In this document: one piece after another, positions 44,562 to 56,179 of the stretch
How positions within the stretch are numbered: the stretch's first letter is position 1
Layout of the letters: each line of letters opens with the position of its first letter
Assembly: GCF_030272615.1 (NCBI RefSeq)
Contig: NC_081412.1
Location: 343,659,870 to 343,723,869, forward strand
DNA from: Cryptomeria japonica
Taxonomy: Eukaryota; Streptophyta; Pinopsida; Cupressales; Cupressaceae
Reading direction: 5' to 3'
DNA length: 64,000 nt
Program-made: the position numbers and the translations under genes
The notes under the pieces: generated by a model
The model's database searches: none
Seen by the model: the letters and a program-made list of their open reading frames with translations, nothing else
Told to the model about the DNA's origin: nothing

Positions 44562-45352
44562 TGTATACAGTGAAAATGGATAACAATAATGTTGAAAGAC
44601 TAAATGAATTCAACCACAAAACCCTAGCCTAACAACAACAAAGATCTACCATAACATATGAAGATTACCTAAGACAATGCAAATCAAATGAAATCACAAA
44701 GATTATAGCATCACATGTCCAATAGGGTTTGGATCTCTATTCTTCCTATCTCCATTGATCTTGCTTGATATATTTTCTCTCAGATTTTATATGTGCACAA
44801 GAGCTCAACAAAGAACGGAAATGTGGTTGCAAGTAGGATCGCATATGAAAGTGCAGAGGCATAGTGTAGTCGAGTGCACAATTGAGTTAGTTAGTTGGGG
44901 TTTGATAATGAAGGAGGTATCCTCTTATATAGAAGACACTATATGAAATGGAGGGATAAGATTGAGAGGTGTAAAAGATAAGTGGTCGGCTATGATTAGA
45001 GGGTAGGTAAAAGAAATAAGAAAATAATGAGAGGGTAGGTAGTGTATGAATTAAGAGATGAATGACATGTGTCATAGGTAGAAAAGGCTAATGAATTAAT
45101 TAAATAAATAAATATTTATTTAATTAATAGAGGAAGTGGGATCAATTAAATAAATAAAATATTTATTTAATTTAGAAAAAGGATAATTTAAATAGATAAA
45201 TGTATTTATTTAAATGAGAAATAAGGCTAGAAGAGGATAAATGAATTAATTAAATAAATAAAGATTTATTTAATTAATAGAAGAATTAGGCTAAAATAAT
45301 TAAATAAATAAAATATTTATTTAATTAGATTGGACAATTTTAGGTGTCTACA
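44562..45352 (-). repeat. C 5' LTR (791 bp)
   Basis: Minus strand TGTAGACACCTAAAATTG ... CTGTATACA, TG...CA ends. A strong TATA box (CTATATAAGAGG) at 44926-44937. U3 carries five AT palindromes (45095-45330). The partner 3' LTR is missing. Confidence 0.85.
45095..45330. repeat. Array of five AT palindromes in C LTR U3
   Basis: Perfect palindrome 45095-45128 (arms ATTAATTAAATAAATA, spacer AA). Similar inverted repeats follow at about 45147-45175, 45188-45215, 45246-45280 and 45299-45328, all built on ATTAAATAAATA / TATTTATTTAAT. Confidence 0.85.
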
Positions 45353-45419
45353 ATGATAACCAGTATTATGTTAGCTGTAGACTATTTGAGGCAAGTTTGA
45401 TTGCTATGTACTAACAAAA

Positions 45420-45720
45420 TCAAAGATTCGTATGACAGATTTTACTGAGCAGGATGACAATTTAATAGCTTCAAGACGACAATAGTTTTGTTTCGTACGA
45501 GTTGCTGCCTAGCACCATACGATAAATGGGTATGTCCAGAACGACAAAAGATTCAGTGCAATTATGTTTCGTACGACACAAGATTTAGCTTCAGACGACA
45601 GACTGCTGGGTTTCATATGACATAGGATTTAGATGAGATGATAAATTTTCAGGCTCGTATGACACAGGATATGGTGCAGGACAATAAATGATCAGATTCG
45701 TATGACTGTTCACAAGGCAG
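45420..45720. repeat. TCGTACGAC minisatellite, B leader
   Basis: About ten degenerate units (TTCGTATGACA, TTTCGTACGAGTT, TTTCGTACGACACA, GCTCGTATGACACAGGAT) spaced 20-45 bp. The same motif is in B's 3' region (22480-22700). Confidence 0.7.
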
Positions 45721-47093
45721 AGACTAAAATTCTGACTTTTTTTGATAGCTGAGTATGACAACTGAGTATGACCAATTCTTGAGATGGATTGATTTTTGAC
45801 CAGAATAGACTAGTTTTGGATAGAATTTTGACTTAGGATGGACTAGTTCTGACACGGACAGAGTTTTTGATCACTGAGCTTGTTTCTTGTTTTCTCCAGT
45901 TTTTTGGTATTTCAATTTTTGTTTGAGGGATGAAAACACAGAAAACACGTAGTATGAATAGTAACTCCAATCACAACATGCAAGCCGTAAGGAATTTGGT
46001 GAGAGAAGAAAACCTTTGCTTGTAGACTCAGGTACACACCCAATAGCTAATCAAAATATGGCCGCTAAGTCTCACACAATGGATTCTCAATGTCGTATTA
46101 TCCAACTCCAAACGCTAATGGGGCACGAAATGTCAAGTATCTTGGGAGAGTTACTATCTCTCTTGCACAAAGATTATCCCCCTTTTGGAGGTGAACCAAG
46201 TAGCTTCTAATTTTAATTGGATCTAGTAAGGGGTCTGTTCAGCGCATCGAGGTATAAACTCAATTAAGAGGTCTCCCAACCTTGAAAACCAAGGTTTAAT
46301 ATACCTGAAGGTATGAAGGAGAGCTATTCCCAAGCACTGCCATTGACTTGATTTTCATCAAATCATGTTTATTTTATAGTGGGTTGGAGTACTTGGTGTT
46401 TAGCCATTCCCACTCAGGTCATTTCCCTCACACCAGTTGTAAAGGCTTTAAGAGTTTTTAAGCTCCTCGAGAGGGCAGGCTTGCTAAAGATGTACAAATC
46501 TCAAACAAAGAAAAAGCCTCAAGGGTCTGGATTTCTGATTGTCTGGAAAAAGACAAGAGCATACTCTCCTATCTCTCAGAATCTTCTAAAAACACAAAAT
46601 ACAGATTTGTTCTTTAACCAGATAGCAAGTTAGGTGCCTAAAAATGAATTGAAAGAATAGATGATGTTTGGTCGATTCTCCTTAGGCAACCTGCAAAGAC
46701 AACGAATCAGTAGTCATATTGTCTTTGTGTGACAAGCATATTTTTCGACAAGCATTCTGCAAAAACTGATTATGCTGTGAAAAATTCTAATATAGATTGA
46801 TAAACAACCAGTGTGAGTCGTCAGAATAATCAATTTGAACAGAAAACCAAAATCACAAAATTTGCTTTTTTTTTGTTTTTTTAACCATAAAACATAGAAT
46901 CGTACGACAAAGTTTAAGATCGTATGATACAGGATTCCTATTCATACAACACCTGCAGTTTCTCATTTCAACCTATGAAAAATATCTTACGATGTGACAC
47001 AGAGGCTGTACGGACAAAAATCCAAAAAATCAAAAATCTGAAAAATAACAAAAATAAAAAAGTCAGTCTTGGAGGCCGAAAATTGTAGTCTTC

Positions 47094-47113
47094 TACCCCA
47101 TGTTGGGTGCTAG
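47094..47113 (-). other. B primer-binding site, degenerate
   Basis: Minus strand TAGCACCCAACATGGGG starts 3 nt after the LTR end. It resembles TGGCRCCCAACRTGGGG with G-to-A changes, including TGG to TAG at the CCA-pairing end. Confidence 0.45.
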
Positions 47114-47116
47114 AGA

Positions 47117-48223
47117 TGTGTGTGTGAAAAAGGGTATGTAGCTGCAAGCACAACACTTCAATTAAGTCATTACATGTATGGTTATAAATCAATAATCAAT
47201 AAATAAACCATAACAAAGCGACTAATTGACTTCTAAAAGATGTGAGTATAAGATTGCTCTCAGATTTTTATAAGCAATACCAATGACTAGACTACACCAA
47301 GAGGAAAGATTTAATCTATATGAGAATGATATTAAGCTAAAATGGATGCAAGATGGATGAATAATTCAAGCAATAATGAATTCAAGCAAATATGAGTCTA
47401 AAAAGGCACAATGTATTCAATGACTCCAGAGCAAAAATCAGCGTAATAATAATAAATCTCCTAGCGTATTCTCAAAAATCTCTAGGGAGAATTGAATGAG
47501 AGCTGAAGGCTGAATTTATAGAGAATTACAAAAAAGCCCAATTTAGGATTAATTGGAATAATTGAGAAATCAGGTTCAGTTAACCTTGAGATAGATTCCA
47601 ATTATAGTTTAATTGAAATGCATTTAGATAGGAAGTTCAAGTTGCATTAGAAAATAATATTAAATTAATTCCATGCATTTGTGATAAAAATAGATAATTC
47701 TTTGATTTATTCAAGAAAAGAGTCTTTTCAATGCAACTTAACTTCTTTTTCTAAAAAGCTTTGAGTTCCAATTTTAGAGAATAATTCAATAATTCAATTA
47801 ATTGCTTTTCTGATTTCAAGTTTTAAATTTAGAAAAAGAAATAATATCTCAAGTTTGATTTCTCTTTCAATTCAATTCTTTTATTTTATTTTCAATTTAA
47901 CTCTTTCTTTGTAATTAATCCCTCATTTGTAATAAATTAATTCTTTTTGCATGATTAAATGGCAAATTTATTAATTAATTAAATATGCAAGGATATTTAA
48001 TAAATTAAAATAGGATAATTGATCAAAATGATATTCTTGGAATGATTCAATTAATTAAATAAATATTTAATTAATATTGAGTAATTGATTTGCCATGCAA
48101 TATTTGATGATTAAAGAATTAATAATGTGCTCAAGATTGATTTAATTGCATTTGGTTAGGACCTTGGTGATGTTGTTGAGATTAGGGGCCCATGGTTTAG
48201 ATGACCATTTTTAGGGTATTACA
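47117..48223 (-). repeat. B 5' LTR (1107 bp)
   Basis: Starts TGTAATACCC (minus, 48223), ends CACACACACA (47117). TATA box at about 47510-47520, palindrome at 48050-48075. It includes about 235 bp (47523-47757) absent from the 3' LTR. Confidence 0.9.
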
Positions 48224-48228
48224 CCACA

Positions 48229-49589
48229 CATTTATTTGAGGTATCCTACACTTCTAGTAGGTTCATTAAAGTCTTAAGTGGTTTGTTGGATGCTTGCAAG
48301 GTTTTGGTCCCCCGAATTGTGACTAGAAACTTTCGTAGTAGCCTACCCTATTTTTGACCGAACATCATGATAATTTAAGTGCAAGGGGATAGCTGGTTTT
48401 TCTCCCAAGATACTCACCATATGGCTCCCTTGAGATGAGAAATAAATCCTTGGATTAGCATAAGCTAATTGTAGCTTTCGAGAGAGAGGATGATTGGGTC
48501 ATCCTTCTAGTATTGGAGGCCCCTACTTGTCCTCTCTTGCAAATACAAGATTATATAAACCCATTTTAGGTGTCCCTACATTTGAGTCAACAAATATTCC
48601 AAGTTGTGGGCTAGAGTTACTGCCATGAGACCTTGACCTTAGGGATAAGAAGTGTTTGTGTTTAGATCAATGGAAATTGGGCTAATTTTGGCCTATTGAA
48701 CACACACATTGCGCTCATATTTTGGAAAACACCTATAGAAATCATGTCTTCTTACCACAAAAAACTTTAACATTCAAATATGGTCACATATTACAACTTT
48801 GAAAATTTTGGAGAAAATTGGGAGGAAATCATTTTTCACTACAAATGTGTTTGTGACACTTTTAGCGCGTATATGATTATTATGGTCATGCACGTGTTCA
48901 TTTCCATCATGTTTTTGAAATATCTTATTGTGTTTCAGTGAGCTTCTTGTGTGTGTAAGGCCAAAAAAACATTGATCAACATTTCAGATTATGCAAGACA
49001 TCTTACTGCGTTTATTCAACATTCTGACACTTATCTAAGAAACATAACTATGTATTTGGAAAAAATCCTAAGCAACATTAAAACTATGAAAATGTATTTT
49101 AAGACACCGTTAGTGCATATTTGAGACATTCTAATGCATCTGTGGATTCTTTATTGTGTTTGTGGTTACTAAGATTCAAAGAACTTCTAAGCCTGATTCC
49201 ATAGGATTCCTTTTCATTCAACCATCATTTTCTCATGGTTTTCCATCCATTTTTAGACACTTTCATACCTTCACTTACACTTTCCAACAAGATTAAAAGA
49301 CTTGTTTTATTGTCCTTATCATTATCTTGCAAACACACCTTAGATATCCCTATGTGGTTCCTGCATCAAATTTGTCATCTTGGGTACCATTTTAGCATCT
49401 TGCGTTAGGGTCAACTTACCTATAGGAATTTATCATCTCTTAGGAAGCCACACCTTGCTTGAGTTATTATATCAACTTGGAACAACATCTTAGGATATTG
49501 CAAGACAACTCTAGATTCTTTTACATTCCTATCTTTGATAATTAAAGTTTTATCATTTATACTTTATTCCATCTTAGTTACATCTTGTC
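48229..49589. other. Unassigned sequence, right flank of B / leader of E
   Basis: No gene. TTTTAGGTGTCCCTACA near 48568-48584 resembles the outer LTR edge of the C/G families (TTTTAGGTGTCTACA) without a following PPT, so part may be an old LTR. The last several hundred bases before 49590 should be E's leader. Confidence 0.45.
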
Positions 49590-51690
49590 ATGGCTAAAAC
49601 TGGATCCCAAAGATATAGAAAACAAGCCTAAGAAGCAGGTCAAGGATCTCAAAACATGGACACATATGAGTTTGATGTTGAATAATTTTATAACTCAACC
49701 AAATGAGAATCAAAATAATCCACAAGAATTTGATAATGAGTCCTTCACAACTATAAAAATTCAAGATCACATGTTCAATGCAAGGTTTAATAAATTGCTT
49801 GACACAGTTTTGAAGAGAGATCCACAAAGATATTTATACATGTTTCTTCAAGATGAAGTAAGATTACCCCATGACTTTGATGTTGCACATATATTGGAAG
49901 TTGATCCAAATCACTCTGATGGTAATAATGGTGGACATAGACATAAGCATATTCTCGTGCTTGATTACCTTCATTCCATTTCCAAAAACTTGACATGCCT
50001 AATGCACATAGTCATGTGAACTATTCTATAAAAACTTATGAACAACCTCATGGACATACTTTTCATGGCTGAAGGAATACCCATGCATATACCCAACAAC
50101 AAGATGCTACCCAATCTCCTAATAATGATAATGCATATGCTAGAAGACCTCACATTATATTTGATGACCATTCTCAAGAGAACATTTATAATACCATTTA
50201 TACACATGGTCATGGTAATGATACTTACACTCATCCAAGGCCTAGTACACCTCATCAAAATCACATGCCAAGTGGATCATATAACAATTATAGACCTCCA
50301 CCCCCACAACCTGAAGATACATATGACAAATATCACCCATACAAGAAATACATTTATCCTCCACCTGGTGGCTCAAGAATAGGAATAACTCAAAGAAATA
50401 AGGCACCATCTAGTAGTGATTTGCAACAACAAAATAAGGAATATCAACAACAAATGGAAAGTATGTGAATTCACACAAAGAATTGTTCGATTCGAGACAT
50501 TTGTCCTTATCCTTTTGATAGAAGTATACCCATGCCATCTTTTCCTCCACATTTTGTGGTACCTAAATTTGACAAATATAAAGAAAATGGAGATCCTAAA
50601 GCACACATTAGAGAATTTTCCATGGCTTTCATAGATTTGTCTTAAGAGGACTCTTAATTATTGTGTTTATTTATACAAAGTTTAGGTGGACAATCCATAG
50701 AATGGATTTCAAAATTACCACCTGGATTTAAGTCATGGGGTGAATTGGTAGAAGCATTTATCCAATATTTTTCATACAACATTGAGTGTGACGTTTTGGT
50801 GACAAAATTATGCAATACCAAATAGTGAAATGGGGAATCCTTCGCACCATTTTTGCAAAGATGGAGAAGTTTAGCTAGTTGATGCTCTTTTCACATTCCA
50901 TAAAAGAAATGTTCAAAATGTTCACACAAAATGTAAACCGGGATATTGTATATGACCTTTGTAAAGAATGTTTACCTACATTTCAAGAAGTCAGTAAAAA
51001 TGGTCTATCTATTGAAAAGGTTCTCATTGAGAAAGGCACTATCAAGTTCTTTAAAGAAAACAAAGATGAAGCTAATACAAAAGAAACAACCTAATTTTTG
51101 AACAAGAATAAGAACACCATGAAAAATGGGGTTGTTGATGGAATTATGGTCAAACCAATGATGAGTTTCTATGGTGCTAGATCATCTAATAATCAAGTTA
51201 ATACACAAAGGGCACCAAGACCCCTAAGGAAATACACACCTTTGGGAGAACCAATTGAATTTGCATTGAAGAAATTCATTGCCAATAAGCTCATTACATT
51301 TCCTAATAGTTGACCATTTTAATAAAGAGGAAAAATTAATGATGAAATGATAATGAATTTTGCAAATATCATAAGAGTAAGGGTCATAAGACTAGTAATT
51401 TCCATAAATTAAAAAAACTTATTCAAGACCTTATTGATAAAGGAGAAATTGAAGTTGAAGGTCACTCTTCTAATTAAGAAGAAGCGATGTTTAAGGATCC
51501 ATTTCTAAAACATGATAAGGGAAAATCCCCTAAAATAGAAAATATTGCTAATTATATAAAATAAACTTATGAATACACCATGAACCACATAAATTAAATG
51601 GACCCTCTTGTATCTACCATAACCATAAAAGGAAAAGCTCTCAAATGCAATGTCACTACTTGATGAAGTAAAGTCACTCTACAAAGTGCT
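49590..51690 (+). pseudogene. gag: E gag (same family as C)
   Basis: ATG 49590 opens MAKTGSQRYRKQ, aligned with C's MVETHSQKSRRE. Conserved blocks in order: LPHDFDVAHILEVDP, Pro/Tyr-rich MPSGSYNNYRPPPPQP, CPYPFDRSIPMPSFPP, FDKYKENGDPKAHIREF, LPPGFKSWGELVEAFIQ. Far more stops and frameshifts than C, so it is older or unselected for longer. The zinc-knuckle stretch (about 51350-51420, CKYHKSKGHKTSNF) has lost its last cysteine. Confidence 0.8.
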
Positions 51691-51699
51691 ACATCCAAA

Positions 51700-52248
51700 A
51701 TGACTTCATCATCCAATAATCAATATGACCTTGTAGATCAATTGGGAAAGACACCCACCCTCATATCTATTCTTGAACTCTTGCATATTTCACCTTCGCA
51801 TAAAGTAGTTTTAGACAAAACCTTGCAAGAGAAACATATGCCTACCAATCTAAACATGAACCAATTTCAAGCCATGTTGGAACACCTCTCTACCCCTCAT
51901 TGTGTCTTACATTCACTAAAGTAGATGATGCATCTTCGCAACAACTGCATAATGCACCACTCCATATTAAGTATTGCATCCATAAACATCACATTAAATG
52001 GGTCTTGATAGATGGAGGGGAAAGTCTCAATATTTTTACCTTAAAGGTTGTCCTAGCATTGGGATTCTCTGAAAAAGTTGCAAGCTTTAGAAAGAAGATC
52101 ACCATAAAGGTATATGATGATGAAGAGTGTGCATCTAAAGGAACAATCACTGTACCATTAAAAGTGGGCAAGGTAGTAAGAGATGTGGTTTGCCAAGTTC
52201 TTGACTGTGATCTCATGTATAACATACATTTGGGTCGACCATAGATAT
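51700..52248 (+). pseudogene. E protease, N-terminal part, interrupted by F
   Basis: YDLVDQLGKTPTLISILELL, NLNMNQFQAMLEHLSTPH, KWVLIDGGESLNIFTLKVV (D-G-G at about 52005) and ITIKVYDDEECASKG, as in C. It stops at LGRP where F is inserted. The sequence after F (63985-64000) continues the motif in the same frame. E pol would lie right of the window. Confidence 0.85.
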
Positions 52249-54679
52249 TGTTGGTGCCCAAAACCATAGATTGGAAAACCAAAAGACTTGCCAAATCCTC
52301 AAGTAGTCCAATTAGCCTTGGCCAATGAACAAGGATGGTCAAAGACCAAATCCCTCTGCACTTAAGGCTCCACTGAACCTAGGTGGGTGTGCCTCTTCCT
52401 CTCAAGAACAAAAGAGATTATATATAGTGGATTTAAACATTTTAGCAAGTTTACACAATTGGCAAATTATTGTTCTATAACTATGCTTTATTATGTGCTT
52501 TAATGGAATGTTTTGAAAAGAAATGATTGTAAATGTATATTGAAAATGAGATTGCCTTCAGGACAAATAAAATCTGCATAGATCAGTTCATATAGGATTA
52601 GGGAAGAACGTTTCTCTATCAAGGACCTCGAATGTATATAGATCAAAACCTTACAAGATCAATAACAGACCAATGCCTCTATCTGAGGGTATATATGACA
52701 CTTTGTGGATAAAATACCTTATCAACTCAAGAGACAATTTCTCATCAAATATGAAGGTTCAGTATGTGTTACACAGACAATAATAACTCAATCTTTTACT
52801 TAATGCAATGACATGTGATTCACATCATAGCAAATCTATAAATAGATTTATCAGGAGGACAAAGATAACTCATCAACACCAAAGTATACACAATATTTGG
52901 AAAAAGAGACAATGAATCTTGTACATTAATCTTCAGGAAATAATTGCATACATAAGCTGCACTTGTAAATACTTCATTACACATTGTTTGCACAAAATGA
53001 CACTTCTTCTTCCTATAGACTTCTCTGATACAAAATGATATTCAATCCCTACAACATTATGTCTTTCTTCTAACTCTCTCTCCTTTTTACATAAAAAATG
53101 ACTCCCTATAAGTATGAAAAATCAAAAAGCATATATGAAAGGACACACCCTTTCATACACAAAAGGGAGTTACAGACAATTTCCCTCCAAAGGACACACC
53201 CTTTGGTTTAATAAAAAATTACAAATGAGAACCCTTAAAAATACTAAATGATGCTTTAATAATGTGCCTTCTAATCTTCATCTCGATAAAATTCTTCAGC
53301 AAATATTCATCATCCTCCCATTATTTTCTGCACACAAAGATAAGCCAATCAAATTCCTTGATTAAAATATCTCACCTTCAATTATGTTTTAATTGGAAGA
53401 ATCAATAATCTTTATTTCCTTATACAAATACTTGTTAAAATAATTCATTTAAATCAAAGTTTTAAACACTTGTAAATATTTATTTTAATAAAATAATTTA
53501 CCATAATGATAGTTTTTGCATAATGTAAGGTAAAAGATATTATATGACAAGTAAAACAAAATACTTCCCTTTTATTATTTTAAAGAATCGGTATTTCGGC
53601 CATATTTCCTCGTTGTAGCCTAAGCTATACTTTTAACTTTAATTTTTCCTTTGCTATGCATCCATTCGTGCCACGTATCTACTTTTGATTGGCTCCGAGA
53701 TCTTTATCCTGCCACCTTAGTACAGTCTAGACTTGCCCTAGAAATGAGGCTTTTTGAATTTCTTCCTTAGCAAGCCCCACCACTCAGTCGCCATGTCGTG
53801 GCGAATATACATCGAGTACCTTCCGATCTTACTTATCTTCTCAGCCTTTAACCTTACCAGAGTGACTTTCTCTTCTCTTTGTCTGTCTGTGCCACGTGTC
53901 ACTCTTTGGTTTTCCCACGGATATACCTTGATTGGACACCATCTACCTTGCCATTTCATCTACCACTGGACCTGAGTTCTTCTTTTGCACTCTGCCACAT
54001 GGAACATATTGATTCGCTTGCAGATCCACCAGGATGACACCTCATTTGCCACCTTGGCAGTTGCTATGTCGCGAGGAATATGGGTCGTGCAAGTTTCTAT
54101 CGCGGTATAGCAACCGCTATTAGATCTTCCCCAGTCTCTATTAATCATCATTTTCAACATGTGCTTAATCATCAAGATGCGAGGATAAATTAGCGTGCAT
54201 CTCTATCTTGCGACATAGCGATGATCGTTAGATCCTCCGTGATCACCATCTGATCAGTCAAACTTGCTCGAGATTTAGCCTCCATTTTTTCTAGTCTATT
54301 GTAAAACTTTGGTTTCCTCAAGATATGTGCGCACATGGGGTCCATTGGCTTCAGCCTTCTTCATGCAAAAAGTATTTTGTCTTTTGATAGTTATCATATT
54401 GGCTGCTTTGGACTTAAACGTTAAATGAGCTTATCCCACAAACAATGTGGGATAAAGACTTTCCCTCTGCTAGCGCAACACACTTGAAAGTTTACAAAGC
54501 CTTTTCCACCATTTTATATGCGCAGGTTTGGGAGTCTTGGCGATGCCAGTTAATCTTTGGACAACTCCATTTTATTCTATATGCTCTTGTATATAAAACA
54601 CCCGCAGTAAACGCTCGAATGATAAGAAAAAGGGAATCTATATATAACACAAAGTATTTTGTAAAAATATGTGCTAACA
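52249..54679 (-). repeat. F 3' LTR (about 2.43 kb)
   Basis: Minus strand TGTTAGCACATATTTT ... GGGCACCAACA. TATA (CACTATATATAATC) at about 52415-52428. The U3 part (53690-54270) has a cluster of CG-containing motifs, including hairpin GCGGTATAGCAACCGC at about 54100. About 5 percent different from the 5' LTR over the first 180 bp by eye, with indels. Confidence 0.9.
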
Positions 54680-54946
54680 ATGGCTCTTTTTGGGGATGTA
54701 TGTTCTCTTTAAGGACATAGCAAGATCCTATTTATCTCTAGAAAGAAGACCAAAATGAGAAATGAAAACATACAACAGAAAACAAGAGAAAAAACTATAT
54801 TATAATATAAGAAATACTCCCTGATCATCAAGAGAAGAAGTGTTTGAGATATTGAGCATGAACTAGAAATTCTAGCACTTCTCCATCAGTATCCTACAAG
54901 TAAATGATCTTTCTCCACCTTTTGCAAAGACAATATAAGGTCCTAG
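54680..54946 (-). other. F 3' UTR and weak polypurine tract
   Basis: Short non-coding stretch. Minus strand CCCCAAAAAGAGCCAT abuts the LTR start, the only PPT candidate and only moderately purine-rich. No accessory ORF here, unlike A, B and C. Confidence 0.5.
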
Positions 54947-56178
54947 CTAGAGTGCATCAAATTTTCCATGTTTTCCTTTGTCTTGGTCTTTGGTATTCCA
55001 TTTTAGTACCCATTCTCCCTCTTCAAAAGTTCTATCACAAGCCCTTTTATCATGTAAAGCCTTAACCATCTGTTGCCTTTGAATATTTATTTCCTGAGCC
55101 ACTTTTCTACATTCATCCAACTCAGCCAAAGCCATCAATCTGTCCCCCATACAGTTTACTTCTTTCTGAAAATACCTCTGTAACAAATTTATAACCTGGG
55201 AGCAAATTACTCAAAGGTAATCTTGCTTCTTTGCCATACACAAGCTCATATGGAGCAAATCCTATGTACTTTTTGACTGTCACTCCATCAGCCCATACGG
55301 CTAATATCAAATTCAAATCCCAAGCTCTTTTATTATCACCCAACATTCTTTTGATAATCTTCAAGAAGTTTTTATTGCTAGATTCTCCTTGCCCATTTCC
55401 TTGGGGATGGTAAGGTGATGAATAGGACAAAGTAATACCATAGTTTTCATAGAAATTAGAGAACTCATTGGATTTGAAACACATCCCATTATCTACCACA
55501 ATTTTTTGAGGTACCCCAAATCTAGTAAGAATGTTTTCCAAAAGAAACTTTATCACAACTTTTCTAGGTAGCCTGTTTTATAGGAATGACTTCAACCAAA
55601 TTAGTAAAATAGTCAGTAGCCACCAAAATCCACTTATGCCCACCACTAGATTTGTTTGCTATTTCCCCTATGAAGTCAATACCCCACATTTGGAATGGTT
55701 CCTCTGTATGCATGGGTCTAAGAGGAATGGCTCCATTATAGTTATGTTTTCCAGATAACTTTTGACATGCTTCACATTTTTTGATATATGCATGACTATC
55801 TCTGAAAATCTGGGGCCAATATTAACCAACATTTAGAATTTTATGAGTAGTGGTTTTAGCTGAGAAATAGCCTCCACATACACCTTCATGTAAGTCTCTA
55901 AAAATAATAGATGCTTGACACTCATCTAGACATAATAAAAGAATACCATCTCTATTTTTCCAATATAGGTCTCCATTAAGTAACACATACTTAGACGTTT
56001 GAAGCTTTAAAGTCCTCTTCTGACTATCATTTAAACTATCTAGACATTTCATGTATCTTAAGTAATATACAATATTTGTATACCAATGACATCTCTCAAT
56101 GCTAATTTGTACATTTTCCAACTCTACCTGATTTACTTGTGCTGCTTCAAAATTGGATTCTGCCATTAACTTTGCCAA
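54947..56178 (-). pseudogene. F integrase
   Basis: Zinc-finger segment LHEGVCGGYFSAKTT ... CEACQKLSGKH; core MWGIDFIGEI (D), VVDNGMCF (D), GNGQGESSNKN (E), D-x35-E; C-terminal tail FEEGEWVLKWNTKDQDKGKHGKFDAL to 54947, then a TAG before WxGPY. Breaks after LNVG (55822), in the segment before 55556, and at 55122 where the frame shifts. Confidence 0.85.
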
Positions 56179-56179
56179 A

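Larger units (their letters stand above)
34329..45352 (-). mobile_element. Element C: internally deleted Tat-family element nested in B
   Basis: 5' LTR 44562-45352, primer site, 2.5-kb leader, gag, protease, PR-RT spacer, then directly the integrase C-terminus (pol core deleted), 3' UTR and an antisense PMD ORF. The 3' end with PPT and LTR is missing; C stops at about 34328 in B's gag repeats. No target duplication mate for 45353 (ATGAT) is visible. C's gag and protease are the same family as E. Confidence 0.8.
45353..47116 (-). other. B leader, no gene
   Basis: Between B's primer site and the C insertion. Contains TCGTACGA/TCGTATGA repeats (45420-45720, about 46900-46990) and no credible ORF. 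It should once have continued into B's gag at 34328. Confidence 0.6.
20270..48223 (-). mobile_element. Element B: complete Tat-lineage element with nested C, about 28 kb
   Basis: LTRs TG...CA at 20270-21167 and 47117-48223 are flanked by CCACA at 20265-20269 and 48224-48228. A polypurine tract beside the left LTR fixes minus orientation. Internal order 5' to 3' (right to left): leader, [C], gag, protease, spacer, RT, RNase H, aRNH, integrase, 3' region with antisense PMD ORF. Without C the element is about 17 kb. All coding regions are interrupted. Confidence 0.9.

Noticed and set aside
46016-46633. Small plus-strand ORFs in the B leader
   Set aside because: Short, no domain, antisense to the element and not shared with C's leader.
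48290-48420. GACCGAAC and GATAGCTGGTT resemble short segments of organellar 23S/26S rRNA
   Set aside because: Only two short words match, their spacing is wrong and the intervening sequence does not align; probably chance.
50038-50382. His/Met/Ile-rich plus-strand ORF in E
   Set aside because: Out-of-frame reading of the Pro/Tyr/His-rich part of E gag, which aligns with C in another frame.
53738-54720. ORFs on both strands in the F LTR
   Set aside because: They overlap in several frames, are not preserved between the two LTRs, and carry no known motif.
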